Assembly: GCA_907165275.2 (NCBI GenBank)
Contig: OU015662.1
Span: forward strand, 7,199,501 to 7,263,500
Length of the DNA stretch: 64,000 nt
DNA from: Zygaena filipendulae
Taxonomy: Eukaryota > Arthropoda > Insecta > Lepidoptera > Zygaenidae
Direction of reading: 5' to 3'
A program made the position numbers and the translations under genes. Under the pieces are notes generated by a model. It was not told where the DNA came from. It searched no databases and saw only the letters and a list, made by a program, of their open reading frames with translations. The stretch's first letter is position 1; every line of letters starts with the position of its first letter. This document shows positions 23,901 to 34,500 of the stretch, in pieces.

Positions 23901-26900
23901 TCGGCCATGTTTACTGAAACACCAATCACAGCGAATGACGTCACACTATATTTAACGCCGTGCATGTTACTAGACATACATATTGTCTGTTACGCGTTTC
24001 GAGTGATTCCTGCATCATTTAATTAGTAGAATTTGTGTTAAAATGCAATATCCAAGTATCATCAACGATGGAACAAAGTTACATTAAGGCAAATAGCGCT
24101 AATTTGCTCAGAATTTATTTGTTGATGTTGGGAGAGTTTCTTGCATCAAACACAGATTTTCATCTGAGTTTTAAAATGTGAAAACTTCCGTGTAAGTACA
24201 TTATTATTAATCTTTAGTGCTAAGTGAAATAGCAGGTATTTTGTGATGAAATTTAACTTAATAGGTATATTAAACTTGCAGATTGAAGCTATAATATTTT
24301 AACACTGAGGTATGTCATAGTTTATTTTTGAGGTTAGTTAATTCCCAGTTCAAGAAAATAACACTTTTTTTTATTAAGTACCTACTAGGTTTGTAGGCTC
24401 AGACGAAATAAATATTTCGATTTATTTCGTCTGAGGTTTGTAGGTACCTTTTCTCAAAACTCCACAAGTACTATTATGTACAACTTCAATTATAATAAGT
24501 AATAAATTTATCAACTTAAAAATATATTGAGTTTGTCTGATTATAACTTTTAATAACTACTTTGGTCAAAGAACCAGAAAATATTTAATCCCAAAATTTT
24601 TCAATGACATATCTTTAAAATTAAGAAACAATAGTTTTAGTGAGGCCTCATTCCAAAATAATTTTTTTTTGTTAAAAACCTGTAAGAGATTTAAATTAGG
24701 TGAAAAGATATGTGGTACAGTATAGGTAGTATATTATTGTATTGTGTTGTAAGTACTTGAAACTTGCTGGTTCAGTACATATTAAAACAAGTATAAAGGG
24801 AGTGATTTGTCTGCCAATAAACTGTTATGCAGTTTCGCAGGTTTCATTTAGAAATAACGCTAAATGGTTTTAATTTAATAAAAAGTTTTATTATTATTCA
24901 AACCTATCTTTCAAACAAGTATAAACCATTGCTCTCCACACCCATAAATTCAATATCTATTGTCAGCTAGGTAATTTGCCTATTTGCAAAGATAGTTAAC
25001 AGAAGAAGAAACACTACACACTTGTCACTTTATGTATTTATATAATAATAAGTTTTATTTATTTCAGGTCCTCACAACCATCATATGGGGATGATGCTAT
25101 AAGTTATATGAAACTTAAAAGTGAAGGAAAATTTTTACAGTAAAATGTAGAAATTTTATGTGTTACATTTGATGAAGAATATGTATCAGATTTTCTTGAG
25201 AGCATAATAAAATTCTGGAAACCTTATATATATCCATTGTTATATAAAAATATAGAGTAGTAAATAAAAATGCACATGTTTTTGTTTTTATCACGCTTAT
25301 ATTAGCTTCACCTGTAGTATCACTAGTATTATATTATGTATACCTACAGTAAAAGACTAGTATTATATAACTTTAAACTGACAGGGTGCTACTGGCGAGT
25401 TTGTTGCGCAGTTTCTCTTCGGCCATAGCACTAGGAAGCTGTGTGGATATTTTATGGGTGCTGTCATAATACTAATTGTAATTTTATTGACGTCAAAAAG
25501 AGCCACATTGAATAAACCAACGTTGAATAAAATTATTTGACTTTAACTGAGACTTTGATCTGTCTAACCAAATTCCTAGAACCCTACTTGGGGTGCTGAA
25601 GCACCCCAAAAGGTTTTGTTTTTCAGTTTATTTTACTGGTTTATAATAGTAGGGATGTTGAAGACTTTTGAAAATCAAAATCCTAATTAGTCCGTCATCA
25701 AAGTGGTCTTCACAAAAATAAATTGCCGAATTTGTAACTACACCTGCTGGGTTTCGCCTTGCAAGCTTTAACCACTTATTTCTCACTTTTTTCTTGTTAG
25801 GAACATGAGCAAACTATTTATTAGGTAAGGTTTTTATGTGTTTTTAGATACAGAGAGGGACCGCACACCACTTGTACACTTTGGAATTAATTTTTAATAA
25901 ATATATTGTTGACTTTGTTCGTCGAGCATACACACAATGCTACGTGAATTTAAGTGTGACGTCACAAGTGGCGCCATGACACTCACGAGTGTTTTCGCGC
26001 ACAATTCAAATTAGACAAAATAAATGCAGTAATTTGCGTTAAAACTATAAACTAATGCTGAAATATTGAGTTTTTCGGAAATAGTAGACGTGTACCTGCA
26101 TTATTAAAGGGGATTTCAAAATTAGTCAACATGCCTATTATACCCTCAGATTATACCTATCTTAGTAATATTATAATAAGTAATACTTGGACATTATCAA
26201 GTTTGAAATGAATGAAATGAAATCATGTTTATTCGCTACCACAGTAAATTAAATAATATGCATTAACAAAAAGTAGTACAAACAGCGTGTTGCAACAAAA
26301 AGGCAACCAGCTCAGCATAAACCGGGAACCATAGGGACCGGACGCTGGTCTTCCGCTGCGCTGGTGGCGCGTGTGGCGTTACGGGTGTGGGCGCAGAGAG
26401 AAAAAAATCAATTAAATTATTTCTGTATTTATTCGATAACCTAAAACCATAATACTACACAGCATCATTATAATATTTAGAAACTTTTTGAAGTTACATA
26501 TTATTTTACTTCTTTAGGCGCGTTTTGAAAAAGTTATGAGAATGAATTTGAAAAATGAGTAGGTAATAAAAAAACTTTGTTTCTTAATTCCGCTGTCTTA
26601 TTTATGTTTTCCCTTAGGTGTTCGTGTTTTCCCCACTTTCCCCTAAGTGTATAATTTAGAAGAATTTTTTTTATTTATCTTTAATTGGAAAATTCTTTAT
26701 CTACAGATGGGATCTAGAGAAGTTAAAAGGTCACTTGATACTATTTGGTAACATGACTATGGTGGGTGACTATGAAGTGGACGGCAGAATTTTGTTGGTA
26801 CCTCTTCAGGGTACTGGGAAACTCACTGTGCATATGTGTAAGTTTAGTTTAGTATAAATAAATAAATAAATAAAATAAATATCACCTATACAATATACAT

Positions 26901-28845
26901 ACCTAGCAGCATGAATCGGAAAACGGGAAATGGAATAAAACAAAGGCCAATAAGTACTTACCTATCTAACTTTTAAAAAGTATATTATGTTGCTGATACT
27001 TATTCTGTTGAGAAACGATTTTTTTTTAATATCATACCTACCAATAATATGTGCGCAACAACTAGTAAGTTTATGTAAGCTGTTAAGTAGGTACGAAAAG
27101 GAAATAAATACCATTCTTGGTTTTCGATGAAGCTATTTATTTTAAATAATATTTATGAAAAAGTTTATGCAAAAATGTTTTTTTTTTTAATTTCCTATTT
27201 TTTTTTTCACAAATATAAAACAGGTATGCAGAACTATATATCCTACTCGGTCCGATTGAGTTAACACTCGCAGTTGTTAACTTGGGTCAACATTTAATTG
27301 TATCTCAAAAAGAATATTATTGATTTAATTTTCGTGTTAAAACCAAAAATATCTTGATCTAATTGTTTCATTGCATTTTCTAAATAAAACTTTACATATA
27401 ATTTTTTTGGAATTTCTAATTTCAACTATTTAGTAGATATTAGTCGATAGCGGAATTAATTTTTTTGTTGTTTTAGTACGGAACACGGAACATAATAATG
27501 TATGCGACTTCGATTCGCTCTTAACGTGTTTTTAGGCACTTTGACGGCAAAGAATACAGAATATTATAAAGAAGCGACACACCCACCACGGCCTCCCACC
27601 AATTTCATGCCCCTCATACCCCGCGAAGTTTCTTGATAAATTCCGTGACATGTTTGACACATGTATACATATACTAGGTACCTAGATGTGAGTTGTAACA
27701 ATTATTCACTGACAGCTGATAGTTACTGGCAGCTCGCTGTCAAGCTTACGATACGCACACACGCACAACACGTGTACGTACAAGCCGGTCGTCTTTACTT
27801 GTGGGAAAGTAGGTACTTGAATCAGTTCATTTGTAGTGGGTGTCACCGCCTCACCGGGCCGATAACAGTGAGAGGGCTCGAAAATTCTATAGAATAATAA
27901 TTGTGTTTACGGAATCATAAAACATTATTATATGATCCACTTGCTCCAAACTTCACTCTTTTTCCCCTAATTTTCAGATAACACAGAGATCAAAATTAAT
28001 TTCAAACTCAGAACAAACAAAGGCAAGGACGATGTCGACCACAGGGAAGCATTTGACATAAAAGCAACTCAAAATTTCGGCTCTGCTAAATTCAGATTGA
28101 CTAATTTACTGGGAGGAGGCGTTATTGGTGAGCGATTTAGTATGTCTAGGAAACGTTGCCATAATAATTATGTACCTACTTACCTATCTACATATCATGT
28201 GCCAACATTAATAGGTATGCATGTTTTTTTTTATTCGTGTAGCTGTTGCTATCGACGTTTAAATAATAATTACGTTGTTACTTAAGATGTTGTATACCTA
28301 AGCTTTTCAAATTTAAAAAATCTAAAACTTGTCAAATATTTTCATTTTCTAAAGTATTTATAGAATCATTCGCAATAGACAAATTCCACTACTCCATATT
28401 ATTATCGTACGTATAAGTCCATTAATTCTTGACCCCATATGGCGACACTAAAAATAAAACACACAGGCACACAGTAACGTAACTATTTCTCAAGAAATTG
28501 TTGATTTTCGGGAGAATTTTTCAGCAAAAGTTGTTTATTTTATTGACACTTTGATTTATATATTTATGACTAACGCAGTAATTACCTACTACAACTTTAT
28601 CCATCATAAAAGTTTAAACAAACACTCTGATCAGCTTTAACTATTCCGTAAAATAATCAAAATTATATAAAATAAATTGTTTTTGTTATTTTTCAGGTGA
28701 AAATATCAACGCCCTTCTGAATGAAAACTATCGTGATATAATCGAGGAAGTTGGCCCGGCATTCGTTAAAACTATCGCAACAAAAGTGAATGAAATCGTA
28801 AATACATTTTACTCCCATATCCCTGTAGATGAATTATTAGAATAA
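17964..28845 (+). CDS. takeout/JHBP-like secreted lipid-binding protein (takeout-like 2), 5 exons, 244 aa
   Basis: Coding exons are 17964-18030, 23330-23567, 26707-26837, 27978-28127 and 28697-28845, with GT-AG borders, phases 1, 2, 1, 1 and 735 nt including TAA. Residues 1-20 form a signal peptide (MFALKLIFCVTVCVIG then a small-residue cleavage zone). Cysteines at 29 and 41 are the conserved N-terminal pair of the takeout/JHBP family. Exon 2 carries SLDPLHLNEAVRVEAGTFTI. Exon 3 begins WDLEKLKGHLILFGNMTMVG. Exon 4 ends FRLTNLLGGGVI. Exon 5 has LLNENYRDIIEEVGPAFV, the family's C-terminal helix. The predicted role is extracellular transport of a small hydrophobic ligand; the ligand is unknown. 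Exons 1-4 have exactly the same lengths as in the gene at 31520, so the two are tandem duplicates. Intron 1 (5.3 kb) and intron 2 (3.1 kb) are full of transposon remains. An AATAAA lies at 28987-28992. Confidence 0.92.
18345..18480 (-). repeat. 'ctagctgt'-type interspersed repeat, partial
   Basis: 'tttataaatgcgaatgtttg', 'acgctttcacgccttagcta' and 'agggtacttttgac' are the 3' half of the family in minus orientation, in intron 1 of takeout-like 2. Confidence 0.55.
19265..19485. repeat. foldback element, about 45-bp inverted arms
   Basis: The left arm (19265-19313) 'taatattattattggtttgt' plus 'gctaccactgatcgg' is repeated inverted at 19439-19485. About 125 bp lie between. Two apparent ORFs, one on each strand, start inside the arms and are artefacts. 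Related, more decayed sequence is at 21090-21640. Confidence 0.7.
19800..20345 (+). repeat. tandem direct repeat of about 290 bp, two units
   Basis: Each unit holds 'aattccgatgaccatctgtg' or its variant, 'cagttccacttcttcaaatt', 'ataatttttgaagagttccc' and 'ctccaagat..ccatcatcag', ending at 'ccctttcaaacaaaaa'. The 3' border 'cctcctccttcttggaagtc' (20420) is a common repeat end; a match in the opposite orientation begins near 33497. Confidence 0.65.
21090..21760 (+). repeat. decayed second copy of the 19.3-20.4 kb repeat complex
   Basis: 'ttttggattaaatcggtatt', 'aagttacaatagcctaatgt' and 'ctgctcatcaccttttacaa' recur in the same order as at 19485-19675, followed by 'gggaccatttggaaatatcc' and 'ccctttcaaacaaaaa'. 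Confidence 0.55.
22040..22206 (+). repeat. LINE 3' UTR fragment with (TATTG)n tail
   Basis: 'aattgcttctagcaataagg' plus 'ccgcctatttgcc', then 'tttggtgcaataaagtatat' and a (TGTAT)n run. This is the usual 3' UTR of a common lepidopteran non-LTR element. Confidence 0.6.
22415..22602 (-). repeat. 'ctagctgt'-type interspersed repeat (minus)
   Basis: 'gttacgctttcacgtcttaa', 'gatcatcatgaaatttcgta', 'agggtacttttactatgaaa' and 'gggtgaaagcacagggaata' give the whole family in reverse order, in intron 1 of takeout-like 2. Confidence 0.7.
24048..25143 (+). pseudogene. two-exon fragment of a transposon-borne YqaJ/SWIM-type protein, in takeout-like 2 intron 2
   Basis: Two pieces are visible. At 24068-24190 a frame reads KANSANLLRIYLLMLGEFLA then SNTDF, ending at a donor-like 'gtgtaagta' near 24191. 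At 25069-25143, after 'tttatttcag', a frame reads SSQPSYGDDAISYMKLKSEG then KFLQ and a stop. From memory of the family, many lepidopteran transposon-encoded proteins with SWIM zinc finger and YqaJ nuclease domains begin with a similar 'FLASNPDF...YGDDAxxYVxLKREG' region. The first piece has a frameshift and the downstream domains are missing. Family assignment is tentative. Confidence 0.4.
24388..24444. repeat. perfect palindrome flanked by direct repeats
   Basis: CTCAGACGAAATAAAT (24398-24413) and its exact complement (24420-24435) are separated by 6 nt. GGTTTGTAGG occurs on both outer edges (24388-24397 and 24435-24444). Confidence 0.8.
25655..26140 (-). mobile_element. related TTAGTCCGTC-ended element in takeout-like 2 intron 2
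   Basis: The left edge 'tttgaaaatcaaaatcctaa' plus 'ttagtccgtcatc' matches the terminus of the MITE family in inverse orientation. The interior differs, but has a TGACGTCA (25957-25964). The right edge reads 'aaattagtcaacatgccta', like the outer flank of the copy at 16770. Confidence 0.45.
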
Positions 28846-28986
28846 TAGACAAAAAAAAATCCGTATAAAAAATCCTAATTATGAAACAAAATAGCTCTAC
28901 TTATAAATATGTATAATACACTTTATAGAATATGGTGAAAAAAATTATTATCTATGTTTACAGATATTTTTTTATAAAAAGTTGTT

Positions 28987-28992
28987 AATAAA
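28987..28992 (+). terminator. polyadenylation signal of takeout-like 2
   Basis: An AATAAA hexamer lies 142 nt downstream of the takeout-like 2 stop codon and is followed within 40 nt by a TG/T-rich stretch. It is the best candidate 3' end of that transcript. Confidence 0.55.
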
Positions 28993-29284
28993 AATCTGTG
29001 TTGCGTTACTAATTAATTATTTTATTGTCTTTCAAGGGTTAAGGCCATCACAACTGAGAAAATATTGTGTAAGTAGTTAAATCGTATGAATTACCTATAA
29101 CGTTTATTTTTTACTTTTATGTACCTAACGGTTAAATATTTATGGGGTCAAGCTAGTGGCACCCGCTTGGGGTAGAATTTCAAAATCAACTCAAATCGAA
29201 TATTTAAATGACTTTATTTACACACACAGTAGAGAAACATTTTCACAAAACACAGAATATGTAACTACGTACAATTGGCTACTT

Positions 29285-29585
29285 GACAAAATTTTTTAGT
29301 CCGTCGTGTAGAGTAGTAAAAAATATTGGACATGTATTTTTTCTTTTTTTACGTTATCAAAAAATAACGGCGATATATTGAGTTGAAATTTCGCGTGATG
29401 TCACAACCGGGTGCAATTTGTATGGGGATTATACTGAATATTGACGTCACGAGTCCCCCACCCCAAACTTTAATGCGCTTTATCTATGTTTATTTTCATT
29501 AATTTGAAAAAGCAAGAAATACGTGTCTATTATTTTTTTATTTTCTAACTGACGGACTAATTAGAATTTTGATTTTCATACCCTG
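29285..29585 (+). mobile_element. MITE with TTAGTCCGTC termini (copy 2)
   Basis: Full-length relative of 16770-17085, with 'ttttttagtccgtcgtgtag' at the left, 'aactgacggactaattagaa' at the right and the same interior order. Confidence 0.75.
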
Positions 29586-29822
29586 GAGAATACCCAATTA
29601 GGCGAATTGCTAAATGCAATATTTTCATAGACAACCTACTACGATACTAAGAAAGGTACAATCTGTGGCATTTAATAGGTATAAAGTATAAAGTAATTTA
29701 AAATCATTTTTAGTGGGTCTTTACGTCACAAAAAGAAATAACTGTTAAAATTTCATGTTTTTAGCTAGAGTAGTTTCGGCTAGACGTCGATGAATCAGTG
29801 AGGAAGCCTCTTTATATTGTAT

Positions 29823-30022
29823 ACTAGCTGTGCCCCGCGGTTTCACCCGCAGTAATTTTGAAGTTCCCACGCGCATTTCGGGATAAAAATTACCCTATGT
29901 CCTTCTCTGTACCCCTGACAACGTGCATGCCAATTTTCATCTAAATCCGTTCAGCCGTTTTTGTGTGATTGAGTAACAAACATCCAAACATCCACACTTT
30001 CACATTTATAATATTAGTAGGA
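29823..30022 (+). repeat. 'ctagctgtgccccgcgg' interspersed repeat, full length
   Basis: It begins 'actagctgtgccccgcggtt' and ends 'cacatttataatattagtag' plus 'gat'. With the copy at 45585 it defines the family's two ends (about 200 bp). Confidence 0.75.
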
Positions 30023-30281
30023 TAAAATCGGATGTTCAAGAAAGAGATCGTTAGTTGCTTATATAGCGATGCGCGATTGCGATAGAATCAAGTCGAGTAT
30101 CTCGATAGTTTAAATATCTCGATAACTATCGATACCTAATTTCGGTTCGCGTAGGTTTGGCAGGAGTGACGCCCCAGTCAAAGAGACGTTGTTTCAGGCG
30201 TACTGTCAGTGTCTGTAGGTACAGGTGTACCTGTCAATTCTAGACCAATTTTCGGAGGCGTTCTATATGAACACATGAGAG

Positions 30282-30455
30282 TACAATGATGCTTTCCGCA
30301 TCCTCATGGGGCTGCCCAGATGGTGTAGCACGTCGGGTATGTTCGCTGACACTAGGGTGCCTGATTTCTTCGCTCTTATAAGAGCGCGTGTGGCAACATT
30401 CTGGCAGCGGCTCCATGCCTCAAAAAATACTATCCTCAGGGCTGTGTGTGTGTAG
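30282..30455 (+). pseudogene. LINE reverse transcriptase C-terminal fragment
   Basis: The plus-strand frame from 30282 reads YNDAFRILMGLPRWCSTSG followed by MFADTRVPDF and a basic R-rich stretch, ending at a TAG in a GT-rich tract. The 'LxGLPRWCSxSGMFA' block is a strongly conserved motif near the C-terminus of many insect non-LTR reverse transcriptases. No start or upstream domain remains. Confidence 0.75.
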
Positions 30456-30699
30456 GTCTCCAGTCCTATTTTCAGGTCCTGGCATTCAATCCACATGACT
30501 CATATTTGAAGTAGCTACCGGTTTATGTTTCTCTCAAATTGTTATTTATTATTTATTATTTGTACATTGGGGTTTTTATGCATTTGAATAAATTATTATT
30601 ATTATATAAAATCTGTCAAGAATGTACTTATAGGATTAAGATGTGGATACAACGATACGACTTATCTTTCGCCATGAAATTTAAAATGTTTCATCTATA

Positions 30700-30888
30700 T
30701 GTATAAATAAAAATGAATCACTGAAATGTACCTATGTGATCACATAACTTCCAAACGGCTGCATCAAATTGAATAATTCTTTTTTTATTGTGTTCGTTAT
30801 TTTCAGAATCAGGTTTGTATAAATGGTTTTTGGAGTTCCTGCGGGAATTCCAAAACTTACGCGGCTGAAACCGCGGAGCACAGCTAGT
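30700..30888 (-). repeat. 'ctagctgt'-type interspersed repeat (minus)
   Basis: It ends 'gctgaaaccgcggagcacag' plus 'ctagtat'. The middle has 'gttcctgcgggaattcc'. It is followed by CTTCTTCTTCCTCCTC. Confidence 0.65.
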
Positions 30889-31400
30889 ATAATCTTCTTC
30901 TTCTTCCTCCTCGCGCTGTCCCGTTAGATGGGGACGGCTTTCCCAATCATTCGGCGCCATTTTTCCGTTGGTGAGCGTCCTCCTCCCTCAGATCCAGCCT
31001 CCCCAGATCCCGCTGGACACTCGATATCCACGTAGCCTGTGGTCGACCTCGTCCTCTCCTGTTATTCGTAGCCATGGAAAGGCACTTTTTCAGGACATGA
31101 TCGTCAGGTCTTTTTACACACTTCGAGCACAGCCAGTATATCTAATATAAATATTATTTAGGTCGTATATTTATATATGTAAAGGGCATGAAACTTCTAT
31201 GGCTGGTGTATACCTATCTAATGTAAGTATATTATAATGAGAGTATATTATCCAAATTTATTTTTCATCCCTTGAAACAACACCTCATAAGATAGTAACA
31301 CTTGATTTTTTCAGGGAACAACAACTTTTATATTATACACACATATCGCAACCACTACCTTAAATTTTAATAAATTTTAATTTAAACATACTTAGGTACA

Positions 31401-31519
31401 GCACGTTATTTTATTACGAAATTACTTGTGATGTGTGTTTGGGGTGATAATATAAGTAGGAGACATTGAAATGCTCTGGCATTAGGTATGTTATTAAAGC
31501 GTTGAGTGCACGCGTCGAA
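31401..31519 (+). promoter_or_regulatory. proximal promoter block of takeout-like 3
   Basis: The block has CACGTTATTTTATTACGAAATT followed by GTTTGGGGTGATAATATAA (ending at 31455) and GTAGGAGACA, collinear with the block before takeout-like 2. The TATA-like element is 64 nt from the ATG. Conservation of order and spacing argues for a shared core promoter kept after the duplication. Confidence 0.5.
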
Positions 31520-34500
31520 ATGTTTACCTTGAAATTCGTGTTTTGTTTATCTGTTTGTGTTGTTGCCTCTGGTGCATCTCAACTACGTGAGTAATAGTTT
31601 GATATCTAATATATATAAATCACGTGTCACGTTGTTTGTCCGCGATGGACTCCGAAACTACTGAACGGATTTTGATAAAATTTTACAACCGTTTATAATA
31701 TGGTCCAACTTGAAAGATAGGATAGTTTTTATCCCGGAATTCCCTCGGGAACTGAAGGACATAGAGTACTTTTTTCCCGCAACCTCCGCGGGAACTCCGA
31801 AATTACCGCGGATGAAATCGCGGGGACAGCTAGTTAAATAATAATAAGTAATTACTTACCTACGTATATCTCTTCATAGTACCTAAAGACAAATTCACAG
31901 GGTAGGATGTGGACATTGTTTATGTATCACAAGGTGCACTGATTTTGATGATAATCGTAACCTAGCAAATAATTTTAACAGCTTAACTTTTTTAAATAGG
32001 TAGGTATGCATTTTCATGCGTGAACTGTGTTCCCATTTCGGTCCATCCATGTTTTCGCTGCTAATTATAAAAAACCAACTGTGCCCCGTGGTTTCAGCAG
32101 CGGTAATTTCAGAGTTCCTACAAGAATTTCCAGATAAAAAGTACCCTATGTATCTACTTCTCTAACCCCTCACAACGTGTATGCAAAAGTTCGTTGTCAT
32201 CGGTTGAGTAGTTGATGCTAACGCGTGAAAGTGTAAAGAAGTAATTTTTCCGACACTTCCAACAATTATTATCGTTATATTTCAAACAATTTACACAAAA
32301 CCTTGACCAATTATATACCTAAACCTTCCTCATGAACCACTCTATCTATTGGTTTCCGCATGACAAAACCGTTCAGTTTTTGGGTTTATCACGAACAGAT
32401 AAACAGACGCGGCGGAGGACTTTGTTTTATAAAATGTAAGGATTTTAAATAGTACCTATAAAGCCTTCAATGTACTTTTCAGCTACATTATGCTTTGAGA
32501 ACTTCTATACCAGAATTTTTTGAGGTAGTAGGTAACGCAGACGATGTTGGGTTGGCTCTTTGCCTCTTTAGTCAACGCACTCGAACTTATTCCGCGGGAT
32601 GAGTTGACCTCAGACCAAATAAAAACTAAAGACGGAACGCGTAGAACAAACAAGTGAAGCCAGGAAAAAGACCCAATCGCCGTGCACCTACACTTACAAG
32701 AAAAAGACACCATAAATCCTAAGTAAACATTGCAAATCCATACACTTTCCTAATCACCACATGCATACGCAACCGGCTTCACTTCGTTGTTCGAGACGTT
32801 CCGTCTTTAGTTTTTATTTGGTTTGAGGAGTTGACCTGATGAATGTTTTGATTTGAGCAAATCATCTCACTGATATATTTTATGATTCGTATAATATACC
32901 TACCTACACGAACAAAAGTGTTTAACATTAGATTTAGGAGAACAACAATGCAACCACAAACGCAAAAATGTCAAATTTTGCGATTAATAATAATAATAAC
33001 AACACACTGATCTACCTGATCCCACACTAAGTTATAAGCTTGTGTCGTGGAAACCAAGCAACGTGGTATATACTACACATATTATATTATTACATATATA
33101 TTGTACTATAGATATATATATATACACACCCAGACTGGAAAATTGAACCCTGTGTTCATCACATAAAGTCCACCCCCACCGGGAATCGAACCCGGAACCT
33201 TTTGATTAGCGGGCAGGCATGGTGACCATTGCGACAATCGGGTTACGACCATACCTGCATTCAGCCAATCACAGACAAGAATCTTGTCAAAATAGAAAGG
33301 GTTGACCGCATCTTTCTATTTGTTTCGTATTTAGTCGGGTATTTACCTTTATGATAAGATATTATAATTAATTATTTTTTTATGAACAGTTACATATTAA
33401 TTAATGTGATAATTACATAGATACTTTCAGTTAAAAGTTTACTGAGTGAGTAAGAATATTTCCTAAATGCTATTACAATACATGCCTACTTTTTAACCGA
33501 CTTCAAAAAAGGAGGAGGTTCTCAATTCGACTGCATGTTTTTATTGTAGGTATGTCAATGTCTATTATAATTTGGATTTTCCTGTTGATTTTTTTAATAT
33601 AGGGCCAATTATATTTAATAAATACCCATTAAGATTCATGTGAATTCAGTGAAGGAAACCAAGTCTCATCTAGCGTTATGTACCTACTTACTTTGGTTTT
33701 TTGGTTCCGCATAACATAAATTAAATAAAGTTTGTTTATAGTTATACCTACTACTTATTTAGATTTCATTTTCTGTTTATTAATCAAATGACGAGGTTTT
33801 TTAGTATATTAGTATAACCAAGCCATGGTGTGTCATTTCATCCCCAATAATTTTTGTTCACGAGTATACGATAATACAATTTTTACATTTTTTTAAGTGG
33901 GATGAGTTGACTAAAAAAAATAATAAAATTAATGATTTGGCAAACTCATCCCGTGGGATAAGTTTCAACGGGATGAGAAGGTCTATAGAGTTTTAAGATA
34001 CCAGGTATAAGATCGGAGATAATAGATATATTTTTAAACAAAAATACGTTTTATAAGTTTTATATTATTATTTTTTACTTAGGTATTTTAAATGCTAAAA
34101 ATAAAGATATACAGTGACTAAGCAGAAAATTTTAATTTATTTTTTAAAATAATAGGTAGGTAAGTCTCGCTTTTCAGTGAAAAATAAAAAACTTTTCAAA
34201 ATTAATCCGCCGTGGTGGTATTTAACAATTTTCAATAAAACGTGACGTAACATAAAAAACTCATTTTTAAAGTTGAATAATAATGTATTGTATAGGTAAC
34301 TAATATACTAGTCGGGTGGCGGCAGTCGTTCATCAATTCGAAATCCTGTTCGGTCGCAAAGACGAAAATGTCTTAATTACGTGTTAAGGATGTAAGTTTT
34401 TGCCTTTTACATGTAATGTATATTTTTCGTTAAATGCACAGTTAATAATAATCATAACCTACTACCAAGTAAAAGGTGATCTTCAAATCTTCAGTTACAC

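Larger units (their letters stand above)
28846..31400. other. intergenic region between the tandem takeout-like genes
   Basis: It contains the 3' UTR of takeout-like 2, one MITE, two 'ctagctgt' repeats and a LINE fragment. Near 30030-30130 there are several ATCGATA/TCGATAGT words. No other gene-like sequence. Confidence 0.6.

Noticed and set aside
25589..25609. TTGGGGTGC...GCACCCCAA hairpin followed by a T-rich run, like a bacterial terminator
   Set aside because: The setting is a eukaryotic intron, where rho-independent termination does not apply; it borders a transposon copy.
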